A stretch of 64,000 nt of DNA from NCBI RefSeq assembly GCF_945915845.1, contig NZ_CAMEFX010000002.1, forward strand, positions 62,001 through 126,000, read 5' to 3'. The position numbers were made by a program, and so were the translations under genes. This DNA is from an uncultured Actinobacillus sp. GTDB taxonomy: Bacteria; Pseudomonadota; Gammaproteobacteria; Enterobacterales; Pasteurellaceae. The notes under the pieces are model-generated. The model saw only the letters and a list, made by a program, of their open reading frames with translations. It was not told the origin of the DNA and did not search any database. This document shows positions 1-10,676 of this stretch, one piece after another. Every line of letters starts with the position of its first letter. Position 1 is the first letter of the stretch.

Positions 1-1
1 A

Positions 2-1981
2 GAGGGAAAGCCTCAGTTAGGTGAAATATGGCAGGCAGATTTACGTATCAGACCGCTTTCATCACGTTTAAATCAAGGTGGATTTGATCGACAGCAATGG
101 TATTTTTCCAAACAGATTATCGCCACCGCTGTGGCTAAAAGTGCGGTGAAAATTCGGGATGATTTTTCTTGGCGTGAAAGACGTCTAAATCAAGCTCTAG
201 CCGATACACAACACCTCGCACAACAAGGCTTATTGCTTGCCTTGGGGTTTGGTGAACGCGCTTGGCTTCAAGCTGAAACTTGGCAGATTTATCAGCAAAC
301 GAATACAGCGCATTTAATTGCGATCTCGGGATTACACATTGGTCTGGCGATGTTGCTTGGTTTTTGGTTAGCGCGAACGGTTCAATTTTTCTTCCCAACG
401 GCAGCCATTACCCCCATATTCCCTTTTGTCGTGAGCGCGTTGCTGGCACTTATTTATGCTGAATTAGCCGGGTTTGCGATTCCTACTTTCCGTGCGGCAA
501 TGGCGTTGTTGTTAGTTTTACTGGTCAGAATCGGGCGCGGCTATTATACCCCTTGGCAACTTTTTTTTCGGGTTATTGCGCTCTTATTACTTTGTGATCC
601 TATTATGATTTTATCCGCCAGTTTTTGGCTTTCTGTAGGCGCGGTAGCCGGTTTAATTTTATGGTATCAAGTATTTCCTTTGCGTTTAATTTTATGGAAA
701 GGCAAACCCTTGCCGGCTAAAGCTCGCTGGATTTTTGGGTTAATTCATTTGCAACTAGGGTTATTTTGGTTATTTACGCCGATTCAATTATTGATTTTTG
801 GCGGATTTTCTTTTGCCGGTTTTGTCGCAAATTTAATGGCTGTGCCGCTTTATAGCTTTTTGCTTGTGCCGGTAACCTTATTCGCTGCTTTAACAGGTGG
901 CGCAGGTTATACGTGGCAAATAAGCCATTTTTTAGCCGAAAGAATTACCTTATGGGTAGGGTGGTTTAAGGGAAATTGGCTAACGCTGAGCATACAAGAC
1001 AGTTTACTTATAACGGCATTTTTAGCCTTAAGTTTTATTGGTTTGATGAATTGGGTCTCGATTTGGCGTAGAGAAAAGCCTCAACAACGTCTCAGGCAAT
1101 TTGCCTTAAAACCAGTGCTTTCGCCCATATTACGACAACGGATTAATGTTTTAGGGGGACTAGTGGCGTTGTTGTGTCTAAGCATTGTTGTTATTCAAAA
1201 AATAACAGCGCCCCATTGGCGGATAGAAACCTTAGATGTGGGGCAAGGATTGGCCACGTTAATTGTAAAAAATCATCACGCATTGTTATATGATACAGGC
1301 GCGAGTTGGACGGGGGGATCTATGGCAAAAACAGAAATTTTGCCTTATTTGCAACGACAAGGTCTTAGGTTAGATTGGCTTATTTTAAGTCATGATGATA
1401 ATGATCATTCAGGCGGTGCGAAGGATATTTTGCAAGCTTATCCTAAGGTGCGTTTGTTCAATTCTTCTATGCAAAATTATGGCAAAACAGACCGCACTTT
1501 ATGCCTGGCCGGACAACAATGGTATTGGCAAGGATTACGCATTGAAGCGTTATCACCAACAGAGATTGTGTCGCGAGCTGATAACCCCCATTCTTGCGTT
1601 CTGCTCGTCTCGGATGGACGATTTAATGTGTTGTTAACAGGAGATGCGGATACCGAAGTAGAACAGCAAATTTTGAAAGATTTACCTCGAATTGATGTAT
1701 TACAAGTCGGGCATCATGGTAGCAAAACCTCGACTAGCGCGCTATTTGTGCAGAAAATTCAACCTAAAGTCGCGTTGATTTCGAGTGGGCGTTGGAACCC
1801 TTGGCATTTTCCGAATAAGGCTGTAGTGGCAAGGTTGGAGGCGGTAGATAGTGCGGTGAAAAATACCGCGGTTTTGGGGCAAATTTCCGTGGAATTTGAC
1901 AATAATATCATGAGATTACGGAGTGCGAGAACGGATTTTTCCCCTTGGTATCGTGGATTTATTGGCGAAAAACCGAAATAA
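2..1981 (+). CDS. comEC: DNA internalization protein ComEC/Rec2 (5' end outside window)
   Basis: Inner-membrane channel that carries single-stranded DNA into the cytoplasm during natural transformation. The reading frame is open from base 2, so the N-terminus lies before the window; the GTG at 131 is only an internal codon. About 659 residues are visible. The first half is the Competence membrane domain with many hydrophobic helices, and the C-terminal part is a metallo-beta-lactamase-like domain with a SHDDNDHSGG metal-binding motif and GHHGSKTS. The gene ends 40 bases before msbA, the same order as rec2-msbA in H. influenzae. Fits the many uptake signal sequences in the window. Confidence 0.93.
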   Translation, partial: EGKPQLGEIWQADLRIRPLSSRLNQGGFDRQQWYFSKQIIATAVAKSAVKIRDDFSWRERRLNQALADTQHLAQQGLLLALGFGERAWLQAETWQIYQQTNTAHLIAISGLHIGLAMLLGFWLARTVQFFFPTAAITPIFPFVVSALLALIYAELAGFAIPTFRAAMALLLVLLVRIGRGYYTPWQLFFRVIALLLLCDPIMILSASFWLSVGAVAGLILWYQVFPLRLILWKGKPLPAKARWIFGLIHLQLGLFWLFTPIQLLIFGGFSFAGFVANLMAVPLYSFLLVPVTLFAALTGGAGYTWQISHFLAERITLWVGWFKGNWLTLSIQDSLLITAFLALSFIGLMNWVSIWRREKPQQRLRQFALKPVLSPILRQRINVLGGLVALLCLSIVVIQKITAPHWRIETLDVGQGLATLIVKNHHALLYDTGASWTGGSMAKTEILPYLQRQGLRLDWLILSHDDNDHSGGAKDILQAYPKVRLFNSSMQNYGKTDRTLCLAGQQWYWQGLRIEALSPTEIVSRADNPHSCVLLVSDGRFNVLLTGDADTEVEQQILKDLPRIDVLQVGHHGSKTSTSALFVQKIQPKVALISSGRWNPWHFPNKAVVARLEAVDSAVKNTAVLGQISVEFDNNIMRLRSARTDFSPWYRGFIGEKPK

Positions 1982-2021
1982 CAGGTACAATGCGCCCATT
2001 TTATAAATTTAGAAAACGATT

Positions 2022-3773
2022 ATGACCAAAGAAAAAGACACTTCAACCGTTAAAACCTTTAAGCGTTTATGGCCAACCATTAAGCCTTATAAATGGGCAT
2101 TGATTGGTGGTGCAATCATGTTGATATTGAATGCGTTGATTGATTCAGGATTGATTTATTTGCTTAAGCCGTTGCTTGATGATGGTTTTGGTAATGCGGA
2201 TCATGATTTTCTAAAATTAATGGCGTTATTAGTCGTGGTGTTTATTTTCTTCCGAGGCATCACAAACTATTTTTCTGCTTATGCCTTATCTTGGGTTTCA
2301 AGCAATGTGGTGATGACTATTCGCCGCCGTTTATTCCGTCATATGATGGTGATGCCGGTTAGCTATTTTGATCAAAATCCCGCAGGGCGTTTACTTTCGC
2401 GCATCACTTATGATACCGAAATGGTGGCGAATTCTTCATCTAGCGCGCTAGTGACTATTGTGCGCGAAGGGGTATATTTAATTTCCTTATTTACGGTGAT
2501 GATTTACACCAGTTGGCAATTATCTCTTGTGTTATTTGCACTTGCCCCGATTATTGGCGGTTTAATTGGCGTTGTATCTAAACGTTTCCGTGAGTTAAGC
2601 CGTAATATTCAAAGTGCCATGGGGGAGTTAACCACATCGACTGAACAGATGATCAAAGGACATAAAGTGATTTTATCTTATGGCGGTTATGATGTAGAAA
2701 GTCAACGTTTTGATCGAGTAAGCGATGATATGCGCCGTAAAGGATTAAAAATAGTGAAAGCGGATGGCGTAGCGGATGGCTTGGTACAATTAATTGCCTC
2801 TTTCGCACTTTCTGCCGTATTGTATATTGCAACTATTGACGGTTTAGCTATTGACCATCTCACGGCGGGTTCATTTACCGTGGTGTTTTCTTCGATGATG
2901 GCAATGATGCGCCCATTAAAATCCTTAACCAATGTTAATTCGCAGTTCCAACGTGGAATGGCGGCTTGCCAAACCTTATTTGATTTCTTGGATTTAGAAA
3001 CGGAAAAAGATACCGGGACACAAGTGATTACGCGTGCTAAAGGCGATGTGGAGTTTAAAAATGTTTCCTTTGCTTATGAGGGCAAAGAGGAATTAGCCTT
3101 AAAAAATATCAATCTTGTTATTCCACAAGGCAAAACTATCGCATTAGTGGGACGCTCCGGCTCAGGAAAATCCACCATAGCGAGTTTATTAACGCGTTTT
3201 TACGATGTAAAAGAGGGCGAAGTCTTGTTAGATGGTGTGAATATTCAAGACTATAAATTAAGTAATTTACGTGAGCAATGTGCAGTAGTCTCACAACAGG
3301 TACATTTATTCAATGACACTGTGGCAAATAATATTGCTTATGCGGCAAAAGATAAATATAGCCGCGAGCAAATTATTGAAGCAGCCAAAGCCGCACATGC
3401 AATGGAATTTATTGAAAAAATGGAGCATGGGTTGGATACGGTTATTGGTGAAAACGGCGCAAGTTTATCAGGCGGCCAACGCCAACGTTTAGCTATTGCG
3501 CGTGCTTTATTACGTAATTCTCCAGTGCTGATTTTAGATGAAGCAACTTCAGCCTTGGATACGGAATCAGAACGTGCAATTCAATTAGCCCTTGAAACCT
3601 TGCAAAAAGATCGTACTGTGGTGGTCATTGCCCACCGTTTATCTACCATTGAAAATGCCGATGAAATTGTGGTGATTGAAAATGGTGAAATCAAAGAGCG
3701 CGGAAATCACACCGCACTTTTAGCTCAAAATGGAGCATACAAACAATTGCACGCGATGCAATTTAGTCATTAA
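2022..3773 (+). CDS. msbA: Lipid A export ATP-binding/permease protein MsbA
   Basis: Homodimeric ABC flippase moving core-lipid A across the inner membrane. The 583 residues match the usual family length (about 582). The N-terminal half is a six-helix exporter transmembrane domain; the C-terminal nucleotide-binding domain has Walker [10 protein letters not shown], signature LSGGQ, Walker [13 protein letters not shown] and the H-loop AHRLS. The ATG at 2022 gives the expected start MTKEKDTST. It lies between comEC and lpxK, and a strong hairpin with a T-run follows the stop, so msbA may end its own transcript. Confidence 0.97.
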   Translation: MTKEKDTSTVKTFKRLWPTIKPYKWALIGGAIMLILNALIDSGLIYLLKPLLDDGFGNADHDFLKLMALLVVVFIFFRGITNYFSAYALSWVSSNVVMTIRRRLFRHMMVMPVSYFDQNPAGRLLSRITYDTEMVANSSSSALVTIVREGVYLISLFTVMIYTSWQLSLVLFALAPIIGGLIGVVSKRFRELSRNIQSAMGELTTSTEQMIKGHKVILSYGGYDVESQRFDRVSDDMRRKGLKIVKADGVADGLVQLIASFALSAVLYIATIDGLAIDHLTAGSFTVVFSSMMAMMRPLKSLTNVNSQFQRGMAACQTLFDFLDLETEKDTGTQVITRAKGDVEFKNVSFAYEGKEELALKNINLVIPQGKTIALVGRSGSGKSTIASLLTRFYDVKEGEVLLDGVNIQDYKLSNLREQCAVVSQQVHLFNDTVANNIAYAAKDKYSREQIIEAAKAAHAMEFIEKMEHGLDTVIGENGASLSGGQRQRLAIARALLRNSPVLILDEATSALDTESERAIQLALETLQKDRTVVVIAHRLSTIENADEIVVIENGEIKERGNHTALLAQNGAYKQLHAMQFSH

Positions 3774-3779
3774 TTTATA

Positions 3780-3806
3780 GGGGCGAATAACATTCGCCCA
3801 TTTTTC
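3780..3806 (+). terminator. Rho-independent terminator after msbA
   Basis: Stem GGGCGAAT / ATTCGCCC with a 3-base loop is followed by ATTTTT. The stem resembles the hairpin at 10453-10473 (GGGGCTAA / TTAGCCCC, same spacing and ACATT loop side), so it may belong to a small family of hairpin repeats reused as terminators. Confidence 0.8.
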
Positions 3807-3822
3807 GTATTTAGGACAAACA

Positions 3823-4797
3823 ATGAAATTTTGGTATTCAAATTCCGTCATTGCCTATTTTCTCCTGCCATTCTCGTTTTTATTTTGGCTTATCAGCCGT
3901 GTTCGTTATTTTCTCTTTAAATTCGGTATTTCACGCGCCTATCGCGCGCCTGTTCCCGTTGTTGTGGTGGGCAATCTTTCTGTCGGTGGAAACGGCAAAA
4001 CCCCTGTAGTGGTTTGGTTGGTGCAACAATTACAAGCGCGCGGTTTAAAGTGCGGTGTGATTTCGCGCGGTTATGGTAGCCAATCTAAGGTTTATCCCTT
4101 ATTGGTGAGCGCAGAAACCGATTCTATTCAAGGGGGCGATGAACCGGTTTTAATTGCCAAACGAACCGGCGTGCCGGTTTGTATTTCGGCGAATCGCCAA
4201 GACGCCATTGAATTGTTATTAAAGCAACAGCATTGTGATGTGATTATTAGCGATGACGGTTTACAACATTACAAACTGCAACGTGATATTGAAATTGTGG
4301 TAATGGACGCCAAACGCGCCTTAGGCAATGGTTTTGTCTTGCCTGCCGGGCCGTTACGAGAAACCGCGGCGCGATTGGCCAGCGTGGATTTGGTGATTAC
4401 CAATGGCGGTGAAAACCAATATACTGATGCCGTTATGACTCTGGTGCCGAATTATGCTATCAATTTAGTGAGCCATAAGAAGTGTTTATTAAAAGATTTT
4501 AAACAGGCTTCCGCCTTAGCGGGCATTGGCAACCCACAACGCTTTTTTGATATGTTGCAAGGCTTGGGTATTCAATTAACGCAGGCACAAGCTTTCCAAG
4601 ATCATCAACAGTTTAGTGCACAACAATTGAGCCAATTTAATGACAATGAACCGCTGTTGATGACCGAAAAAGACGCCGTAAAGTGCGGTCAATTTGCGCA
4701 ACAAAATTGGTGGTATGTGCCTGTTGACGCAGAAATTTCAGGGCAAAAAGCCACCGCACTTTTAGACAAAATCGAACAAATTTCAAAAGGAAACTAA
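3823..4797 (+). CDS. lpxK: Tetraacyldisaccharide 4'-kinase LpxK
   Basis: Phosphorylates the 4' position of the lipid A disaccharide precursor at the cytoplasmic face of the inner membrane. It has 324 residues, normal for the family. An N-terminal hydrophobic anchor (about residues 10-30) precedes the P-loop-like [12 protein letters not shown] motif and the conserved SDDGLQHY motif. The stop is one base before the kdsB start, so lpxK and kdsB are very likely co-transcribed. A DNA uptake signal sits inside the 3' end of the gene. Confidence 0.97.
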   Translation: MKFWYSNSVIAYFLLPFSFLFWLISRVRYFLFKFGISRAYRAPVPVVVVGNLSVGGNGKTPVVVWLVQQLQARGLKCGVISRGYGSQSKVYPLLVSAETDSIQGGDEPVLIAKRTGVPVCISANRQDAIELLLKQQHCDVIISDDGLQHYKLQRDIEIVVMDAKRALGNGFVLPAGPLRETAARLASVDLVITNGGENQYTDAVMTLVPNYAINLVSHKKCLLKDFKQASALAGIGNPQRFFDMLQGLGIQLTQAQAFQDHQQFSAQQLSQFNDNEPLLMTEKDAVKCGQFAQQNWWYVPVDAEISGQKATALLDKIEQISKGN

Positions 4798-4798
4798 C

Positions 4799-5572
4799 AT
4801 GACAAAATTTACTGTAATTATTCCGGCACGTTTTGCTTCCAGCCGTTTACCGGGAAAACCCTTAGCGGATATTGCAGGCAAACCCATGATCCAACACGTT
4901 TGGGAAAAAGCGCAACAATCAGGAGCAAGCCGCGTTGTGGTGGCAACGGATAACGAAAAGGTGAAAAACGCCGTAGAACAGTTTGGCGGCGAAGTTTGCA
5001 TGACTTCAGAAAAACACAATTCCGGCACGGAACGCTTAGCGGAAGTGGTGGAAAAATTGGGTATTGCGGAAGATGAAATTATCGTGAATATCCAAGGGGA
5101 TGAGCCGTTAATTCCTCCTGTGATTGTGGCACAAGTAGCGGAAAATCTCGCCAAATTCAAGGTAAAAATGGCAAGTTTGGCGGTTAAAATTCAAGAGCCG
5201 GAAGAGCTCTTTAACCCGAATGCGGTGAAAGTGCTAACGGATAAAGACGGCTATGTGTTGTATTTCTCTCGTGCGGTTATTCCTTGGAATCGGGATGAAT
5301 TTGCGCCAGTAGTAGCAAAAACAAAATCTATCGAAGAGCTAAAATTGGGTGCTCATTATTTACGTCATATCGGCATTTATGCTTACCGAGCAGGGTTTAT
5401 TAAACAATATGTCCAATGGCAACCGACAGACTTAGAACAAATTGAATGTTTGGAACAATTACGTGTTTTGTGGAATGGCGAACGTATTCATGTGGAATTG
5501 GCCAAAGAAACGCCTGCAGTGGGCGTAGATACGCCGGAAGACTTGGAAAAAGTGCGGAGAATTTTGGGGTAG
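4799..5572 (+). CDS. kdsB: 3-deoxy-manno-octulosonate cytidylyltransferase KdsB
   Basis: Activates Kdo to CMP-Kdo for transfer onto lipid A. The 257 residues show the nucleotidyltransferase start [19 protein letters not shown], the substrate-binding VATDN region and the NIQGDEPLI motif. The ATG is preceded by AAAGGAAAC, a good ribosome site overlapping the end of lpxK. With msbA and lpxK it forms a lipopolysaccharide inner-core/lipid A module. Confidence 0.97.
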   Translation: MTKFTVIIPARFASSRLPGKPLADIAGKPMIQHVWEKAQQSGASRVVVATDNEKVKNAVEQFGGEVCMTSEKHNSGTERLAEVVEKLGIAEDEIIVNIQGDEPLIPPVIVAQVAENLAKFKVKMASLAVKIQEPEELFNPNAVKVLTDKDGYVLYFSRAVIPWNRDEFAPVVAKTKSIEELKLGAHYLRHIGIYAYRAGFIKQYVQWQPTDLEQIECLEQLRVLWNGERIHVELAKETPAVGVDTPEDLEKVRRILG

Positions 5573-5588
5573 TTTCTGTCATGATATT

Positions 5589-5633
5589 CGCACAAGAGGT
5601 TCGTTGAGCTTATTGAAACGTCATTCTTGTGCG
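5589..5633. repeat. Hairpin after kdsB
   Basis: A perfect 9-base inverted repeat, CGCACAAGA / TCTTGTGCG, encloses a 27-base loop that itself contains a smaller inverted repeat (GTTCGTTGAG near TTATTGAAAC). There is no T-run, so it could be an RNA-stability or repetitive palindromic element rather than a classic terminator. Confidence 0.5.
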
Positions 5634-5742
5634 ATAGGTTTAAATTTATCTTTCTATTTGATAATTATTCCTATTTACAAGAGCGAATTTTGCCGTTATG
5701 CTTATTTTCCTTTTATCATTTATAAATAGGGATGGTCATGTC

Positions 5743-6546
5743 ATGAAAAAAACAGTTTTATTTTTAACCCTTGTCGCAAGCGCATTTTCAGCGCAAGCGC
5801 ACCGAGTTTGGATGCAAACCGATCACACGCACGGTGATGAAATTTTAAAAGCAGATTTAGGTTATGGCGAATTTCCTACCTTAGAAACCATACCTGAAAA
5901 ACGTTTAAGTTTTTTTGATCGTGGTGTGACCTTGTTTACTCAAGAGGGAAAACAAAAATTAGTGCAAAAAGGCGAACATAACTACCATTTTGAAACGGAA
6001 AAACCGGTTCAAGAAGGCAGTTACATTGTTGCGGCGGAATATAAACCTACTTTTTGGTCAAAAAATGCCGAGGGTTGGAAACAAGCCGATATGAAAGCCA
6101 CACCCAAAGCAACTTATTGCGAATTAACATCAATGTATGGCAAAAATATTGTCAACGTTGGGCATGAAAGTGCGGGCATTGATGTCATTACTAAACAAAT
6201 CGGTCATGAATTGGAAATTGTGCCGATGGATAATCCAGCCAATATTAATGTGAGTGATCGTTTTAAAGTTAAAGTATTATTCCGTGGCGAACCTTTAGCA
6301 GGCGCGACCTTAACGGCAACCTTTGATGGCTTTGATACTGCCGACAACAGCAAAACCCATAAAGTCGAAGCTCAAGCTTTCTCCGATGTGACGGGCGATG
6401 ATGGTACGGTCGATATTATTCCGCTTCGTCAAGGCTTTTGGAAAGCCCAAATTACCCATGAAGTGCCGTATAAAGATCAAGAACAATGCCAAAAAGCAAA
6501 ACATTATGCTACTTTAACCTTTAATATTGGTAAACAATATCATTAG
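5743..6546 (+). CDS. DUF4198 family exported protein
   Basis: Secreted protein of about 267 residues that looks like DUF4198, a family often linked with nickel/cobalt uptake (NikK/NikM-like); its role here is not known. The ATG at 5743 (AGGGA upstream) gives a clean signal peptide, MKKTVLFLTLVASAFSAQA, with cleavage before HRVW; a start 15 codons earlier at 5698 would spoil it. The early His and Trp of HRVWMQ, then several His (DHTHGDE), could bind metal. No transporter genes are adjacent. A terminator follows at 6602-6634. Confidence 0.75.
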   Translation: MKKTVLFLTLVASAFSAQAHRVWMQTDHTHGDEILKADLGYGEFPTLETIPEKRLSFFDRGVTLFTQEGKQKLVQKGEHNYHFETEKPVQEGSYIVAAEYKPTFWSKNAEGWKQADMKATPKATYCELTSMYGKNIVNVGHESAGIDVITKQIGHELEIVPMDNPANINVSDRFKVKVLFRGEPLAGATLTATFDGFDTADNSKTHKVEAQAFSDVTGDDGTVDIIPLRQGFWKAQITHEVPYKDQEQCQKAKHYATLTFNIGKQYH

Positions 6547-6601
6547 TTGCCATTTGAGTTTGAATTCGGCATAATTTGCCGCATCAATATGAAAATAATG
6601 T

Positions 6602-6634
6602 AAACCCTTGTTTATTTTGCAAGGGTTTTATTGT
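6602..6634 (+). terminator. Rho-independent terminator after the DUF4198 gene
   Basis: Perfect 9-base stem AAACCCTTG / CAAGGGTTT with a 9-base loop; the T-rich 3' arm continues as TTTTATTGT. Confidence 0.85.
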
Positions 6635-6658
6635 ATCTAATTGCTTGAATTAACAATG

Positions 6659-8485
6659 ATGTTCGACCATAAAACCTTTCTAAAAAATGTCACTCAGGAT
6701 CCCGGTGTATATCGTATGTTTGATAAAAATGATACGGTGATTTATGTGGGGAAAGCCAAGGATCTTAAAAAACGTCTATCTAGCTATTTTCGTACCAATT
6801 TAAGTAGCAAAAAAACTGAAGCCTTAGTGGCGGCGATTGCGCGTATTGAAACCACCATTACCACATCGGAAACGGAAGCGTTGCTGCTTGAACATAATTA
6901 CATTAAAACCTACCAACCGCGCTATAACGTCTTATTGCGTGATGATAAATCCTATCCTTATATTTTGCTGACCAAAGAACGCCATCCGCGGATTACTGCT
7001 TATCGGGGATCCAAAAAAGTCATCGGGGAATATTTCGGGCCTTATCCCCACGCCGGCGCGGTGCGTGAAACCTTGTCGTTATCGCAAAAGTTGTTTCCGA
7101 TTCGTCAATGTGAAAATTCCGTGTATAAAAACCGTTCGCGCCCTTGTTTGCAATATCAAATCGGGCGTTGCGCCGCGCCTTGTGTGGAAGGGCTTGTGAG
7201 CGATGAAGACTATAACGCACAAGTGGATTATGCGCGCTTGTTCTTGCAAGGCAAAGATCAGCAAGTGTTAGATCATTTAATTGGCAAAATGGAACAAGCC
7301 AGCCAAGCGCTGAATTTTGAAAATGCCGCGCGTTATCGCGATCAAATTCAGGCGGTGCGCGCAGTAACAGAAAAACAATTTGTGAGCAACGAACGCTTGG
7401 ACGATATGGATATTTTATCCATTGCTTATCAACATGGCGTGGCTTGTGTGCAGGTGTTATTTATTCGTCAAGGCAAAGTGTTGGGCAATCGTTCGTATTT
7501 CCCGAAAGTGCCGGCCAATACGGATTTATCGGAATTGACCGCGACCTTTGTGGGGCAATTTTATTTGCAAGCCCACCAAGGGCGCACCGTACCAAATAGC
7601 ATTATTGTGGATCACAAATTAGAGGCAAAAGAAGAAATCGAAACCCTGTTAACGGAACAAGTAGGGCGTAAAGTCAGTATTCAAGACAACACCAAAGGGA
7701 CGAAGTCGAAATATTTGCAATTGGCACAAATGAACGCCAATGCCGCCTTGGCGTTAAAATTAAAAGAAACCACCTTAATTAGCGAACGTTATCAAGCCTT
7801 GCAAGCGTTGCTGGGCATTGAAAAAATCAAGCGAATGGAATGTTTTGATATTAGTCATACCATGGGAGAACAAACCATTGCTTCTTGTGTAGTCTTTAAC
7901 GATGCCGGGCCACTTAAATCCGATTACCGCCGTTTTAATATCGAAGGGATTACGGGGGGAGACGATTATGCTGCCATGGAGCAAGCCTTGAAAAAACGCT
8001 ACGACCGTGATTTAGAGACTGAAAAAATCCCGGATATTATTTTTATTGACGGCGGCAAAGGGCAACTTAATCGCGCCTTGCAAGTATTTCGCGAATTGAA
8101 TGTAAAATGGGATAAAAACCGACCGCACTTAATTGGGGTGGCAAAAGGCGTTGATCGCCGAGCCGGGCAGGAAACGCTGATTTTGAGCAAGGAAGGGCGT
8201 GAAGTGAATTTAGATCCTGATAGTTTAGCCTTGCATTTGATCCAACATATTCGCGATGAAAGTCATCATCATGCCATTACAGGACACCGTAAAAAACGGC
8301 AAAAAGCCTTTACTCAAAGCGGGTTAGAAACCATTGAAGGCGTAGGCGCAAAACGCCGTCAGGCATTGCTGAAATATTTGGGTGGCATGCAAGGCGTGAA
8401 AAACGCCACTTTGGATGAAATTGCGTCCGTGCCGGGGATTTCAAAATCCTTAGCGGAAACTATTTTTGAGACTTTGCATAGTTAA
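6659..8485 (+). CDS. uvrC: UvrABC excinuclease subunit C
   Basis: Makes both incisions in nucleotide excision repair as part of UvrABC. About 608 residues from the ATG at 6659 (a second ATG at 6656 and a TTG at 6641 are also in frame; MFDHKTFL fits the family start). The N-terminal GIY-YIG nuclease core reads DPGVYRM...[14 protein letters not shown], a UVR domain follows near residue 200, then the RNase H-like endonuclease half ([16 protein letters not shown]) and C-terminal helix-hairpin-helix motifs ([23 protein letters not shown]). The next base run is a tandem-hairpin element. Confidence 0.96.
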   Translation: MFDHKTFLKNVTQDPGVYRMFDKNDTVIYVGKAKDLKKRLSSYFRTNLSSKKTEALVAAIARIETTITTSETEALLLEHNYIKTYQPRYNVLLRDDKSYPYILLTKERHPRITAYRGSKKVIGEYFGPYPHAGAVRETLSLSQKLFPIRQCENSVYKNRSRPCLQYQIGRCAAPCVEGLVSDEDYNAQVDYARLFLQGKDQQVLDHLIGKMEQASQALNFENAARYRDQIQAVRAVTEKQFVSNERLDDMDILSIAYQHGVACVQVLFIRQGKVLGNRSYFPKVPANTDLSELTATFVGQFYLQAHQGRTVPNSIIVDHKLEAKEEIETLLTEQVGRKVSIQDNTKGTKSKYLQLAQMNANAALALKLKETTLISERYQALQALLGIEKIKRMECFDISHTMGEQTIASCVVFNDAGPLKSDYRRFNIEGITGGDDYAAMEQALKKRYDRDLETEKIPDIIFIDGGKGQLNRALQVFRELNVKWDKNRPHLIGVAKGVDRRAGQETLILSKEGREVNLDPDSLALHLIQHIRDESHHHAITGHRKKRQKAFTQSGLETIEGVGAKRRQALLKYLGGMQGVKNATLDEIASVPGISKSLAETIFETLHS

Positions 8486-8543
8486 TAAGGATGATTTTGC
8501 AAAATGCACCAGATTGATGACAAAGTTTATTTTTGAGAAATCA

Positions 8544-8650
8544 CCTAGCACGAGCCGTGCTAGGTTCGTTAAGCCCAGCCCAGCTGGGGCTGAAAGAAAG
8601 AGCCGCAGAGCGGCTCAGATTAAGTAACCCTATACGGCTCGTATAGGGTT
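8544..8650 (+). repeat. Tandem-hairpin intergenic element, family 1, copy A
   Basis: About 107 bases containing four successive hairpins: CCTAGCACG-agc-CGTGCTAGG (8544-8564), an AGCCCAGC/GCTGGGGCT hairpin (8572-8591), GAGCCGC-aga-GCGGCTC (8600-8616) and AACCCTATACG-gct-CGTATAGGGTT (8626-8650). A near-identical copy lies inverted at 18265-18371. It sits between uvrC and the UDG-family gene, encodes no open frame, and its function is unknown. Confidence 0.85.
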
Positions 8651-8691
8651 GATACTTTTGCCAAAAGCGCGGTGAAAAAAGCGAGAATTTT

Positions 8692-9282
8692 ATGTTAGAA
8701 CCACAAATTGAAACCCATCCGTTTCCACCTGTATTACCGCCCCAAGCTACGGTAATGATGATGGGAACTTTTCCACCCACTGCCGAGAAGCGTTGTATGG
8801 AATTTCATTACCCCAATTTCCAAAACGATATGTGGCGGATTTATGGCTTGATCTTTTTTAATGATAAGGCATATTTTCAAGTCAAAGGCGAGAAGCGATT
8901 TGACGCTGAACGGATTAAGGCATTTTTAATGGAGCGCGGTATCGCCTCTTGCCCAACGGTGTGGAAAGCCATTCGGGAACAAGGCAATGCTTCCGATAAA
9001 TTTTTAAAGATTGTGGAACCTGTGCCGTTGGCGGATATTCTTAAACAAATTCCCCATTGTCAATGGATTTTTACCACGGGCGGCAAAGCCACGGAAGCCT
9101 TGTTTAGCCTTGTGCCTGAAAAATTAAAAGAACCGAAAACCAATGAATTTATTGATTTTCCTTTTGCAGGGCGCGAGTTGAAATTATATCGCGTGCCTTC
9201 CACATCCCGCGCTTATCCTTTAAGCTTAGAGAAAAAAGCTGCCGCCTACCGCGCATTTTTCGAGTTGGCAGGGGTTTTGTAA
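8692..9282 (+). CDS. Uracil-DNA glycosylase superfamily protein
   Basis: A 196-residue protein that looks like the UDG superfamily (Mug/TDG-like branch), enzymes that remove uracil or mismatched thymine from DNA. Near the N-terminus is MMMGTFPPTAEKR, resembling the family's G-x-x-P motif A, and near the C-terminus is VPSTSRAYP, in place of the second active-site loop. Activity cannot be judged from sequence alone. It is separated from uvrC by the hairpin element and from selD by 44 bases, so repair and selenium functions may simply be neighbours. Confidence 0.7.
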   Translation: MLEPQIETHPFPPVLPPQATVMMMGTFPPTAEKRCMEFHYPNFQNDMWRIYGLIFFNDKAYFQVKGEKRFDAERIKAFLMERGIASCPTVWKAIREQGNASDKFLKIVEPVPLADILKQIPHCQWIFTTGGKATEALFSLVPEKLKEPKTNEFIDFPFAGRELKLYRVPSTSRAYPLSLEKKAAAYRAFFELAGVL

Positions 9283-9326
9283 AAGGCGTATAATCCCAAC
9301 AACTTCATTAGAAAAGGACAGCAAAA

Positions 9327-10412
9327 ATGGAAGAAGATTTGACCGCACTTCAAGGGGCGTTGAATGATACGGTGGCGAATACCATTCGTTTAACCCAATA
9401 TAGCCACGGCGCAGGTTGTGGCTGTAAGATATCTCCTAAGGTATTAGGGACAATTTTGCAAACGCAACTGAATAGCTTTGTTGACCCGAATTTGTTAGTG
9501 GGCAATGACACCGCAGACGATGCGGCGGTATATGATATTGGCAATGGCATTGGGATTATTAGCACCACGGATTTCTTTATGCCCATTGTGGATGATCCTT
9601 TTGAGTTTGGGCAAATTGCGGCAACCAATGCTATCAGTGATATTTTTGCCATGGGCGGGAAACCGATTATGGCGGTGGCAATTCTGGGGTTCCCGATTAA
9701 ATTGCTTCCCCCTGAAGTGGCGCAACGCATTGTGGACGGTGGGCGTTTTGCTTGCCAAAAAGCAGGAATTGCATTGGCTGGCGGACATTCTATTGACGCG
9801 CCCGAACCGATTTTTGGGTTGGCAGTGACAGGCATTATTAGCACCGATAAAGTGAAGAAAAATGCTTCTGCAGAAGTAGGTAATCAGCTATTTTTAACTA
9901 AACCATTGGGGATTGGCGTACTGACCACGGCAGAGAAAAAAGGCAAGCTCAAAGCTGAACACCAAGGACTGGCGGCAAAAACGATGTGTGAAATGAATCT
10001 TGTGGGTTCGGCATTTGCTGAAATTGATGGCGTAACGGCGATGACGGATGTTACCGGTTTTGGTTTGCTGGGGCATTTGCGCGAACTTTGCGAAGGTTCC
10101 GGCGTCAGTGCGGTGGTGAATTTTGATCAAATTCAAACGTTGGATGGCGTGGTGGAATATATTGAAAAAGGTTGCGTACCCGGTGGCACGCAGCGTAATT
10201 TCGACAGTTATGGTGATAAAATCAGCCCAATGACCGCCGAACAAAAAGCCATATTATGCGATCCGCAAACTTCAGGCGGTTTACTGATCGCCGTCCGCCC
10301 AAATGCCATTGAACAAGTAAAAGCCGCCGCGGAAAAAGCCGGTTCGCGATTGTTTGCAGTGGGGGAATTATTGCCATTGCGTGATGATGGGGTTGTGATT
10401 GAGGTTGTTTAA
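9327..10412 (+). CDS. selD: Selenide, water dikinase SelD (cysteine form)
   Basis: Makes selenophosphate from selenide and ATP for selenocysteine and selenouridine synthesis. It has 361 residues. The active-site segment reads [13 protein letters not shown]: the catalytic position is an ordinary TGT cysteine, as in E. coli, whereas H. influenzae SelD is known to use selenocysteine (TGA) there. The ATP-binding [11 protein letters not shown] motif is present. A good ribosome site (AAAAGGACAG) precedes the ATG, and an uptake signal lies within codons 5-8. Confidence 0.95.
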   Translation: MEEDLTALQGALNDTVANTIRLTQYSHGAGCGCKISPKVLGTILQTQLNSFVDPNLLVGNDTADDAAVYDIGNGIGIISTTDFFMPIVDDPFEFGQIAATNAISDIFAMGGKPIMAVAILGFPIKLLPPEVAQRIVDGGRFACQKAGIALAGGHSIDAPEPIFGLAVTGIISTDKVKKNASAEVGNQLFLTKPLGIGVLTTAEKKGKLKAEHQGLAAKTMCEMNLVGSAFAEIDGVTAMTDVTGFGLLGHLRELCEGSGVSAVVNFDQIQTLDGVVEYIEKGCVPGGTQRNFDSYGDKISPMTAEQKAILCDPQTSGGLLIAVRPNAIEQVKAAAEKAGSRLFAVGELLPLRDDGVVIEVV

Positions 10413-10452
10413 ATTGGGCGATATTCGATATAAATAACCGGATGATCCCGTA

Positions 10453-10473
10453 GGGGCTAATTACATTAGCCCC
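10453..10473. repeat. Short hairpin repeat
   Basis: Perfect stem GGGGCTAA / TTAGCCCC with a 5-base loop, close in sequence to the terminator hairpin after msbA (3780-3806). No T-run follows here. Confidence 0.6.
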
Positions 10474-10495
10474 AAACGACAAACGTTAGATTTAT

Positions 10496-10564
10496 GTAGG
10501 ATGAGCTTTAGCCCATCAACAGAATAATTTATTATCAAGGATGATGGGCTAAAGCCCATCCTAC
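10496..10564. repeat. Large inverted repeat of the GTAGGATGGGC type
   Basis: Two 23-base arms, 10496-10518 and 10542-10564, are reverse complements with one mismatch and enclose 23 bases. Each arm also contains its own palindrome GGGCTTTAGCCC (GAGCTTTAGCCC in the left arm). Elements of this wording are scattered in many proteobacterial genomes as REP/MITE-like repeats. It lies between selD and thiI and carries no gene. Confidence 0.8.
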
Positions 10565-10597
10565 GACTGCTACGACCATAATATTTCAAACCTATTT

Positions 10598-10628
10598 AAA
10601 CCGTTGCCCCCGCAACGGTTTTTATTTT
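10598..10628 (+). terminator. Rho-independent terminator before thiI
   Basis: Perfect 10-base stem AAACCGTTGC / GCAACGGTTT, CCCC loop, and a downstream TTTATTTT run. It separates the selD transcript from thiI. Confidence 0.88.
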
Positions 10629-10676
10629 AGGCATAAATCGGTATAATCACCGAAATTTTTTATCAGCGAGATGACC

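Noticed and set aside
8541..8780. Minus-strand 79-codon frame over the hairpin element
   Set aside because: It overlaps the real UDG-family start and is made of the palindromic repeat; no ribosome site.
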